Positions 1-5,321 of a DNA stretch of 11,052 nucleotides are shown here, one piece after another; the stretch's first letter is position 1, and each line of letters opens with the position of its first letter. The position numbers and the translations under genes were made by a program. The notes beneath the pieces are model-generated. The model saw only the letters and a program-made list of their open reading frames with translations, did not search any database and was not told where the DNA came from. The stretch comes from SIAJ01 sp036266155 (GTDB lineage Bacteria; Planctomycetota; Planctomycetia; Gemmatales; Gemmataceae): the NCBI GenBank assembly GCA_036266155.1, contig DATANR010000455.1, forward strand, positions 1-11,052, read 5' to 3'.

Positions 1-2
1 AA

Positions 3-128
3 CTGCGCCAAGAAACGCAAGCGTGGGCGGACCACATCAACGATCGCCAACGCGGCGTCGATTGGCAATTCCGCATCGGCGACGCGCGGAGAAAGCTGCG
101 ATCTGTCTATCCTAAAATCATCGTGTGA
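3..128 (+). pseudogene. IS630-type transposase, C-terminal end (cut by window edge)
   Basis: The frame is open from the first bases to a TGA stop and encodes 41 residues. They read like the extreme C-terminus of IS630/Tc1-mariner-type DDE transposases: an ETQAW segment, then VDWQF, then a DARRKLRSVYPKI tail, matching the usual VDWQF-DAR-KL-YP pattern of that family. The catalytic D, D and E residues would lie to the left, outside the window, so I cannot tell whether the gene is intact or a remnant. It is typed as a fragment only because the window cuts it. IS630 elements insert at TA and end shortly after the transposase stop, so the right end of the element should fall within roughly the next 100 bases, where a 13-bp inverted repeat sits. 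Assignment rests on recalled family pattern over a short stretch. Confidence 0.6.
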
Positions 129-164
129 CGCAGCACTAGCCAATAACTTGCGGCGTCAAACACT

Positions 165-217
165 GAGAGATTGCCAAACCCTAGTATGTAGTTGGCAATC
201 TCTCTTGGCCATCTCTC
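165..217. repeat. 13-bp inverted repeat plus tandem third copy
   Basis: GAGAGATTGCCAA (165-177) is followed, after a 14-base spacer, by its perfect reverse complement TTGGCAATCTCTC (192-204). Directly abutting is a third copy in the same orientation, TTGGCCATCTCTC (205-217), with one change. The unit lies 36 bases after the transposase stop. It may be the terminal inverted repeat of the IS element, an intrinsic hairpin ending transposase transcription, or a binding site for a dimeric protein. No T-run follows the stem on the plus strand, so a classical terminator is not well supported. Confidence 0.7.
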
Positions 218-259
218 AATTCCTAAGGTCCGGATGGCTGTCACCCGATGTTCTTTGGC

Positions 260-291
260 TGAACCACAGAGACCCATGTCCCTGTGGCTCA
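260..291 (-). terminator. Probable hairpin terminator of the proline-rich gene
   Basis: An interrupted stem, CCACAG-A-GAC with GTC-C-CTGTGG, closes on the four-base loop CCAT (264-287). It is extended by three outer pairs beyond one mismatch. It begins 7 bases beyond the stop codon of the minus-strand gene ending at 299, the usual place for an intrinsic terminator. There is no U-tract after it on the minus strand, so termination strength is uncertain. It could instead protect the 3' end of the transcript. Confidence 0.45.
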
Positions 292-298
292 AGGACTT

Positions 299-1381
299 TC
301 AATCCGGGATATAGCCAACGGGCGTGACGCTGGTTCGCGGCGTGCTAGGAGACCCGACGCCGCTCGTGCTGATCTGGAAGACCATCTTGTCGGCCGTCAT
401 TTCGGTCGACGTCTTGCCATGCTTGGTCTTTACGCGAATCTGCCCTTCGAGCAAGAGTTCGCCCGTCGCCGACATGATCCGCAGATTATCGCATGTCCCC
501 TCGATACCCGGCGCCGTAAAGCGAACGGCACCGCTGGCCGACACTCCGGCCAGCGTTCCCCTGGCATCGGTGGGCGACTGCATTTCGATCTTCTGACCGT
601 AGACCTTGAGCAGCAATTCGGTCGTCGCCGTGTTGCGGATCTCAAAACGCGGCGTGCCATCGCCCATCCGCAGGAGCATTTTGAGTTTGGCTTGCTCAAT
701 GACCTTCGTGGTTGCCGCGGGCGTTTTGGTTACTTCCGGAGTTGGGACCGGCGTCCGCAGAACTTCGGGCACCGGCGTGGGCGGCGGCGGGACTTTGTTG
801 GATGGCACGATCGGCTTCGCGGGAATCTCGGGGAGATTAACTGGTTCAGGGTTCTTGACGGCCGGAACGTTGGGAGTCACGATCGGTGGGACCGGCGTCT
901 CGACCGCTCGGCCCAGTGGCGGCATCGGCGGTACCGCGAGCTTGGGTGCTTCTTTGGTTTCGGGCTTGGATGGAACAGGTATGACGATCACCGGCGGATC
1001 GATCTTTTTGTCGTCTTGCTTGACCTTGTCCTTGCTATCAGCCTCACCCTTGGCCGGCAGGATGATGGGAACTTCCGGCGGGCTGACGGGCTCGAAGACG
1101 GGCTCGCTGGCCGGCTTTTTGACATCGACATCCGGCTTCGGCGGCGTGGCCGGGATCGCCGGCACGGTAAGTTCGAATTCATCTGCCTTGACCGGAACGA
1201 CGGGGGCCGGCGTATCGGCGCCGTTCGCGGGCGAGGCCGGCTTAACGGTCAAACCGGGCAACGAGCCCGGTTCCTTGGCCGGTTGTTCTTTCGTCGGGAG
1301 CGGATCAGTTGCAAATACGGCCAGCCCGCCGACGCCAATGGTCAGGGTGCAGGCCAGGACTTTCCAGCGGTTCATGCTCAT
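299..1381 (-). CDS. Exported proline-rich protein with OstA/LptA-like C-terminal region
   Basis: The 360-residue product starts at the ATG at 1381, which has GAGGAG ten bases upstream. The longer frame reaching 1606 would run into the divergent dehydrogenase gene and is not credible. Residues 4-25 form a signal peptide or membrane anchor (NRWK, hydrophobic stretch, then AVFA before TD), so the protein is probably exported. Residues 26-225 are a low-complexity linker rich in Pro, Val, Lys and Thr with no recognisable fold. Residues 230-340 alternate short hydrophobic strands with segments such as APGIEGTCDNLRI and LLLEGQIRVKTKHG. This resembles the repeated beta-strands of the OstA/LptA fold that handles lipopolysaccharide or other envelope lipids. 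That likeness is inferred from strand pattern only. A planctomycete envelope protein of unknown function is the safe call. A possible hairpin terminator follows the stop. Confidence 0.75.
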   Translation of the reverse strand: MSMNRWKVLACTLTIGVGGLAVFATDPLPTKEQPAKEPGSLPGLTVKPASPANGADTPAPVVPVKADEFELTVPAIPATPPKPDVDVKKPASEPVFEPVSPPEVPIILPAKGEADSKDKVKQDDKKIDPPVIVIPVPSKPETKEAPKLAVPPMPPLGRAVETPVPPIVTPNVPAVKNPEPVNLPEIPAKPIVPSNKVPPPPTPVPEVLRTPVPTPEVTKTPAATTKVIEQAKLKMLLRMGDGTPRFEIRNTATTELLLKVYGQKIEMQSPTDARGTLAGVSASGAVRFTAPGIEGTCDNLRIMSATGELLLEGQIRVKTKHGKTSTEMTADKMVFQISTSGVGSPSTPRTSVTPVGYIPD

Positions 1382-1536
1382 GGCTAGTCGGCTCCTCGGG
1401 CCGGGGGCAATTCCCCCAATCGGCGGGCACGAATACCCCTTCCCCGCCGGCCTGTCTACGCCAACTCGCCGGACCGTCCGGGCCGCGGTAGAATCCCACG
1501 GCAGTTCGCCTTGACACGCTTGCCACAACGGTGCGC
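1382..1536. other. Divergent intergenic region
   Basis: This 155-base gap separates the start codons of the proline-rich gene (-) and the dehydrogenase (+) and must hold both promoters. GGGGG-CAATT-CCCCC (1403-1417) is a short palindrome just upstream of the minus-strand ribosome-binding site and could fold in its leader. TTGACA at 1511-1516 matches a -35 consensus, but it lies too close to the dehydrogenase start to leave room for a -10 element. No convincing promoter could be assigned. Confidence 0.4.
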
Positions 1537-2523
1537 ATGCCCGCCAAGCCCCGCGTCTTCGTCGCTCGCCGCATTCCCGCACTCGGGCTCGACCTGATCG
1601 CCCCACACTGCGAGCCGGAGGTCTGGCCCGATCCGTTGCCGCCTACGGCCGCCGTGCTCAAAAAGAAGGTCCGCGATTGCGAGGGGCTGGTCTCCTTGCT
1701 CACGGACCGCGTTGACGACGATCTGCTGGCGAACGCACCGAAGCTCCGCGTGGTCAGCAACTTTGCGGTCGGCGTGAACAACATCGATCTGGCGGCCGCG
1801 ACCCGGCGCGGCATCCGCGTCGGCAATACGCCCGGTGTGCTGACCGAAGCGACGGCCGATATTGCCGTGACGCTCCTGCTCGCGGCCGCGCGTCGTCTTG
1901 GCGAAAGCACGACCGACGCGAAGGATGGCCGCTGGAAAACCTGGGACCCGCTCGGCTGGCTCGGTCAGGATTTGGTCGGCCGAACGCTCGGCATCGTCGG
2001 CATGGGCCGCATCGGCTTCGCGACCGCAAAGCGGCTGCATCATGGATGGGGAATGCGCGTGCTCTACACGGCCCGCGGTCCGAAGGCAGATGCAGACCGC
2101 GAACTGGGTGGATCACGCGTCGACATGGAAACGCTGCTGCGTGAGAGCGACTACGTATCGGTTCACACGGACTTGAACGCAGAAACGAAGGGGCTCTTTG
2201 GCGAGAAGCAATTTGGCAAAATGAAGCCAACGGCCGTGTTCATCAACACGTCACGTGGGCCCGTCGTCGATCAGGTCGCATTGGCCAACGCATTGCGAAA
2301 GAGCACAATCTTCGCGGCCGGACTCGACGTGACCGATCCGGAACCGCTGCCGCCGGAACATGAACTCTTCAAGCTGCCGAATTGCGTGATTGCTCCCCAT
2401 GTCGCGAGCGCGACCGTTCATACGCGCAATGAAATGGCTCGCATCTGCGCGGAGAACCTGATCGCGGGCCTGACGGGAAAGCCGATGACGTCCCTGGTGA
2501 ACCCAGATGTGCTCAGGTCGTAG
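1537..2523 (+). CDS. D-2-hydroxyacid dehydrogenase (glyoxylate/hydroxypyruvate reductase type)
   Basis: The 328-residue enzyme is of the D-isomer-specific 2-hydroxyacid dehydrogenase family, which reduces 2-oxoacids such as glyoxylate or hydroxypyruvate with NAD(P)H in the cytoplasm. The N-terminal part contains NFAVGVNNIDL, a family signature. The Rossmann motif GMGRIG is at residues 155-160. The catalytic triad is visible: Arg240 in NTSRGP, Glu269 in DVTDPEPL and His288 in APHVASAT. The PEPLPPEHELFKLPN segment is typical of the GyaR/GhrB glyoxylate reductase branch, but the true substrate cannot be read from sequence. The start is ATG at 1537; an in-frame GTG two codons earlier (1531) is an alternative. 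No clear Shine-Dalgarno precedes either. Length is normal. The last 11 bases overlap the end of the convergent pseudouridine synthase gene. Confidence 0.93.
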   Translation: MPAKPRVFVARRIPALGLDLIAPHCEPEVWPDPLPPTAAVLKKKVRDCEGLVSLLTDRVDDDLLANAPKLRVVSNFAVGVNNIDLAAATRRGIRVGNTPGVLTEATADIAVTLLLAAARRLGESTTDAKDGRWKTWDPLGWLGQDLVGRTLGIVGMGRIGFATAKRLHHGWGMRVLYTARGPKADADRELGGSRVDMETLLRESDYVSVHTDLNAETKGLFGEKQFGKMKPTAVFINTSRGPVVDQVALANALRKSTIFAAGLDVTDPEPLPPEHELFKLPNCVIAPHVASATVHTRNEMARICAENLIAGLTGKPMTSLVNPDVLRS

Positions 2524-3565
2524 GGCGCTTCCGCCAGCGACGTAAGGCCGCGAGCGTGCTCATCAAGTCTTCCGGCATCGGCGCCTCGAATTCCATCCAG
2601 CGGCCGATGCGTGGATGTTGAAACCGCAAGCGAAAGGCGTGAAGGGCCTGCCGGTTGAGCAACACCTCATCATCCTCATCCGGCATCTTGCCATTCACGT
2701 CGGAAAGTCGCAGGTGATCGCGGCCGCCATAGGCCTTATCGGCTAGCACGGGACAGCCGACGCTCGCCAGATGCACGCGAATCTGATGGGTCCGCCCCGT
2801 GCGCGGCTGAACGCGGACGAACGTGTATCCGCGGAACCGCTCCTCCACCTCGTAAAACGTGCACGCATCCTTGGCCTCTGGGTCGTCCTTGTCGTGCGTG
2901 ATGAACATCTTGGTCCGATCAGTCGGATGATGCTTGATCCGGCCCTCAATGTAGTCGCTGTCGCGGTCCAGTTCTCCCGTCGTGATGGCCGCATATTCCT
3001 TGAAGACCTTGCGGCCTTCGAACATCGCCGATAGTTCGCGGTGCGTGTTCTCTTCCTTCGCGATCAGGATTACGCCGCTGGTGTCTCGATCGAGGCGATG
3101 GACGATGCCGGCTCGGTAAGTGCCGTTGGCATTGCTCAAGGCGCTGAAGTGAAATTGCAAGGCGTTGACGAGCGTGCCCGACCAGTTGCCCTTGGCCGGA
3201 TGCACGACCATGTCCGGCGGCTTGTTCACCAACGCGAGCCACTCATCCTCATAAAGGATCGAGAGCGGAATATCTTCCGGAACCGGAATGTCATGCTTGG
3301 GCTCCGGCAGCACGATCCGAAGCTGGTCGCCGTGCCGGACCTTGTGGCTCGACTTTGACGGCTTGCCGTTGACGAGCACCTGTCCGCTATCGATCGCGTC
3401 CTGAATGACGCTGCGGCTAAAATCCTGGAAGTTGAGAGCCAAGTAACGATCGAGCCGCATCCCCTCGGCCTTGATTTTGACGTCGATGTCGATGGGCCCC
3501 CGACGCGAAGGCCCCGCCGGGGCCGGCGGGGCCAGGTCGTCATCCGGTTCATCGTCGGCCGTCAT
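2513..3565 (-). CDS. rluD: RluD-type 23S rRNA pseudouridine synthase
   Basis: The 350-residue enzyme belongs to the RluA/RluD family, which isomerises specific uridines of 23S rRNA to pseudouridine. Residues 1-25 are an acidic, proline-rich extension. Residues 35-85 form an S4 RNA-binding domain (GMRLDRYLALNF to VNGKPSK). The catalytic domain follows with NKPPDMVVHPAKGN, the signature GIVHRLDRDTSG holding the catalytic Asp159, and the conserved RTGRTHQIRVHLASVG near residues 256-270. Presence of S4 plus length favours RluD (helix 69 uridines) over RluA or RluC, though paralogues are hard to separate without alignment. The start codon overlaps the stop of the upstream gene as TAATG, which suggests coupled translation. 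A very GC-rich 9-bp hairpin lies about 32 bases into the reading frame. The 3' end overlaps the convergent dehydrogenase by 11 bases. Confidence 0.95.
   Translation of the reverse strand: MTADDEPDDDLAPPAPAGPSRRGPIDIDVKIKAEGMRLDRYLALNFQDFSRSVIQDAIDSGQVLVNGKPSKSSHKVRHGDQLRIVLPEPKHDIPVPEDIPLSILYEDEWLALVNKPPDMVVHPAKGNWSGTLVNALQFHFSALSNANGTYRAGIVHRLDRDTSGVILIAKEENTHRELSAMFEGRKVFKEYAAITTGELDRDSDYIEGRIKHHPTDRTKMFITHDKDDPEAKDACTFYEVEERFRGYTFVRVQPRTGRTHQIRVHLASVGCPVLADKAYGGRDHLRLSDVNGKMPDEDDEVLLNRQALHAFRLRFQHPRIGRWMEFEAPMPEDLMSTLAALRRWRKRPTT
3510..3533 (-). repeat. GC-rich 9-bp hairpin inside the start of rluD
   Basis: GGCCCCGCC (3510-3518) and its perfect reverse complement GGCGGGGCC (3525-3533) are separated by six bases, all G or C. 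In the rluD mRNA this hairpin starts about 32 bases after the first base of the start codon, encoding the proline/alanine-rich tail APPAPAG. It could slow early translation, or it may simply reflect low-complexity coding. Confidence 0.55.
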
Positions 3566-4536
3566 TACTTTGCCTTGGGATCGGCTTTCGGATCAGCCGG
3601 CTTTGTGGGCTCGGGAGTTTTCTTCGGGTCCGCCGGCTTCGGCGTTTCGGTCGGCTTCTCTGGCTCCGGCGTCTTCTTCGGATCCGGCATCGGCGGCGGC
3701 ACGATGTCCGCGGGCTTCGGAATCGCCGGGACTTCAATCTTGGGATCACCCGGAATTGCCGGGAGCTTCGGCGCGCCCGGAAGTTCTGTCTTGGGCGGCG
3801 GCGGCAGGCCCGGCAGACCCGGGAATGGGTCGTCTTTCGTCAATGGCGGCAACACGGGCCGTTCGGCCTGCTTGTAGATTTCCTTTTGCGTGGCGATCAT
3901 CTGGACCTTGTTCGCCTTGAGCTTTTCAGCCCAGGCCTTGTAGCTCTTGCTTATTTCCGAATCAGGGAAGATCGAAGCCGCATTTGTGTAATACTCGATT
4001 GCCTTGTCGAGGTTGCCGCGCGACGAGTCCGGGCCACCGTCAGTCGTCGGGAAGCCAACGAGCGCCTCCTCGGCACGGCCGGCTTCGTGCCATGCGATCT
4101 GAACCAGCGCCGGCTCTTCCTTTTGTTTCAGTTCGGATGTCAATTCGAGGTAACGGCCGCGAGCAGCCTCGACGCTCGCAGCCGCACGCTTGCGATCTTC
4201 CATCCGATCAGTGCCGAGTTTTGGCAGACCTTCGTTAAGCAATTCGTGCTCCGCCAGTCGCTTCTTGAACAGGCTGCCGTAGAGGGTACCGCGATGGTCT
4301 TCCATGCCCTGCTTGAGCTTCTCCGGCGTATCCGCCGCATCCAGTTGAAGCAGAATCGCGTCGCGTGCCGTCGCCGACTGATGGGTCATGTACCGATAGA
4401 TCAAGATTCCCGCGACGATCACCAGCACAACGCCGATGACGTAATACAGCGTCCGCCCAGTCACCCGTTGCCGGAGCTTCTGGTAGGCAAGCACCATCGA
4501 GTTGGTTTCGATCTCTTTACGCTCTTCCGCCTTCAT
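3565..4536 (-). CDS. Membrane-anchored protein with TPR-like region and proline/lysine-rich tail
   Basis: The 323-residue protein is of unknown specific function. Residues 1-28 are charged and cytoplasmic. Residues 29-47 form one transmembrane helix (TLYYVIGVVLVIVAGILIY), giving an N-in, C-out topology. Residues 55-225 are helical and charged, with a TPR-like stretch (NLDKAIEYYTNAASIFPDSEISK, residues 175-197). This layout recalls the YfgM-type periplasmic TPR proteins that accompany secretion or outer-membrane assembly. Residues 226-323 are a proline/lysine-rich tail with the segment DPKKTPEP repeated (285-292 and 303-310). The start ATG has AGGA about ten bases upstream. Its stop overlaps the rluD start by one base, so the two are probably cotranscribed. 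The YfgM likeness is inferred from architecture only. Confidence 0.8.
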   Translation of the reverse strand: MKAEERKEIETNSMVLAYQKLRQRVTGRTLYYVIGVVLVIVAGILIYRYMTHQSATARDAILLQLDAADTPEKLKQGMEDHRGTLYGSLFKKRLAEHELLNEGLPKLGTDRMEDRKRAAASVEAARGRYLELTSELKQKEEPALVQIAWHEAGRAEEALVGFPTTDGGPDSSRGNLDKAIEYYTNAASIFPDSEISKSYKAWAEKLKANKVQMIATQKEIYKQAERPVLPPLTKDDPFPGLPGLPPPPKTELPGAPKLPAIPGDPKIEVPAIPKPADIVPPPMPDPKKTPEPEKPTETPKPADPKKTPEPTKPADPKADPKAK

Positions 4537-4828
4537 GTGCGGTAATTCCTGGCTCGTGCCGCGAGAGGTCTGATCCGTCGGATTAGTCCGATTTTATGGG
4601 TTGTGATAGGCAGGTCAACCGGTGAGCATCCGCTTGAAAGTGTCGCACGGCGCTGTACTCCAAAATGGCGAAGTCTGGCGAGGTTTTTGACCCCCGGCAG
4701 TTGGCGACCTTCCTTTTTGAAAAAGTGCATTTTCCGCGGGTTTTTGGGTAAGGTCGCCAAGATCGCCACGGTTTTGCCACACCCTCCCTGGCGATTGCAT
4801 TTCATTGCATGCGACAGTCCGATCGACC
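4537..4828. other. Gene-free region with palindromes
   Basis: No convincing gene was found in these 292 bases, which are richer in A/T runs than the flanking genes. It should contain the promoter of the membrane-anchored TPR-like gene. Near that gene is a small hairpin, TCGGA-TTAG-TCCGA (4578-4591). In the middle is a nested 60-base palindrome (listed separately). At the far end is a direct repeat of ATTGCAT (4794-4800 and 4804-4810) spaced exactly ten bases apart, as for a protein bound on one face of the helix. No promoter hexamers could be assigned with confidence. Confidence 0.4.
4701..4760. repeat. 11-bp inverted repeat with inner hairpin
   Basis: TTGGCGACCTT (4701-4711) and AAGGTCGCCAA (4750-4760) are perfect reverse complements separated by 38 bases. 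The spacer contains a second perfect palindrome, CTTTTT-G-AAAAAG (4713-4725), and an AT-rich remainder. The structure lies 69 to 128 bases past the stop of the small gene ending at 4829. It could be a terminator-like structure, a small non-autonomous mobile element end pair, or an operator. Neither strand shows a T-run right after the outer stem. Confidence 0.65.
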
Positions 4829-5194
4829 TCAAGCCCCTGGACCGGGGCCGATGACGAAGCCGAGCGGCGTGAGTAGGCGTGCATAAGCATCACCCATCTC
4901 GCGGCTCTCGGCCGTATCGACGTGGGCGGCGATAATGGTGGAATACCAGTAGCGCTGGCGATCGCGCGGCGAAAGTTCGTCCGGGTCGAGCCCCAACTCG
5001 CGGACCAGTTCCTTATCCCACCGCATGATCCGAAGGAGTTCAGAAAGTTGCCGCCAAGTGACGCCGGGCGACAACACAGTGCCATCGGGCCGGGAAATAC
5101 GCCGGCCGATGCAAACGTGGAGCAACGCCCGAAAGTGGCCGCGCACGAGATGGTTCTGGCGAACCTTTTCCAGAAACTCGCGCAATCCTTCCAT
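4829..5194 (-). CDS. Unrecognised small protein, 121 residues
   Basis: I do not recognise this family. The chosen start is the ATG at 5194, with GGGGAA about ten bases upstream; an in-frame TTG at 5212 would add six residues. The protein is predicted soluble, with no signal peptide or membrane segment. It begins with an amphipathic charged helix (MEGLREFLEKVRQNHLVRGHF), then a short loop GRRISRPDGTVLSPGVTW, a helix-rich middle (LSELLRIMRWDKELVRELGL), and RDRQRYWYSTIIAAHV. It ends in LLTPLGFVIGPGPG. The segment DGTVLSPGVTWRQLSELLRI looks like a structured small-domain core rather than chance translation, and codon use matches neighbours. It lies 127 bases downstream of recQ in the same orientation. 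A near-symmetric 15-base palindrome is 40 bases upstream of the start. Confidence 0.7.
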   Translation of the reverse strand: MEGLREFLEKVRQNHLVRGHFRALLHVCIGRRISRPDGTVLSPGVTWRQLSELLRIMRWDKELVRELGLDPDELSPRDRQRYWYSTIIAAHVDTAESREMGDAYARLLTPLGFVIGPGPGA

Positions 5195-5233
5195 GCCGAT
5201 GCAATTCCCCAACGGCCTGGGCGCTAGACAGAC

Positions 5234-5248
5234 CTGTATTTTCTACAG
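5234..5248. promoter_or_regulatory. Palindrome CTGTA-N5-TACAG, possible operator
   Basis: CTGTATTTTCTACAG is a perfect 5-bp inverted repeat around TTTTC. It sits in the gap between recQ and the small minus-strand gene, 40 bases upstream of that gene's start. It resembles the E. coli SOS box (CTG-N10-CAG) but has one base less between the half sites, so LexA binding is not established. Confidence 0.3.
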
Positions 5249-5321
5249 ATTGCCCATCTTAGTCATCTTTCCAAGCTACTTCTATCTTCAAACCGGCAAT
5301 TAGTGGGCCAAAATCGGGCTC

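Noticed and set aside
165..217. Start of a CRISPR array
   Set aside because: There are only three short 13-base units, two abutting and one inverted, with no regular spacers.
107..292. 61-residue minus-strand frame over the IS end
   Set aside because: It spans the inverted repeat and part of the transposase tail in antisense, with no coding signal.
284..1387. Long plus-strand open frame (367 residues) opposite the proline-rich gene
   Set aside because: It is highly Arg/Gly-rich with no domain signal, and lies antisense to a gene with a signal peptide and ribosome-binding site. It is an effect of GC-rich codon use.
606..1514. Second plus-strand frame with Ser/Gly/Thr-rich repeats resembling a surface protein
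   Set aside because: The repeats are the antisense of the Pro/Val/Lys linker on the minus strand, with no start signal or family match.
1382..1606. N-terminal extension of the proline-rich protein
   Set aside because: It would overlap the divergent dehydrogenase gene and place the signal peptide internally.
4533..4832. 99-residue minus-strand frame in the gene-free gap
   Set aside because: It is built across palindromes and overlaps the start of the next gene, its composition is unlike the neighbours, and it has no recognisable domain.
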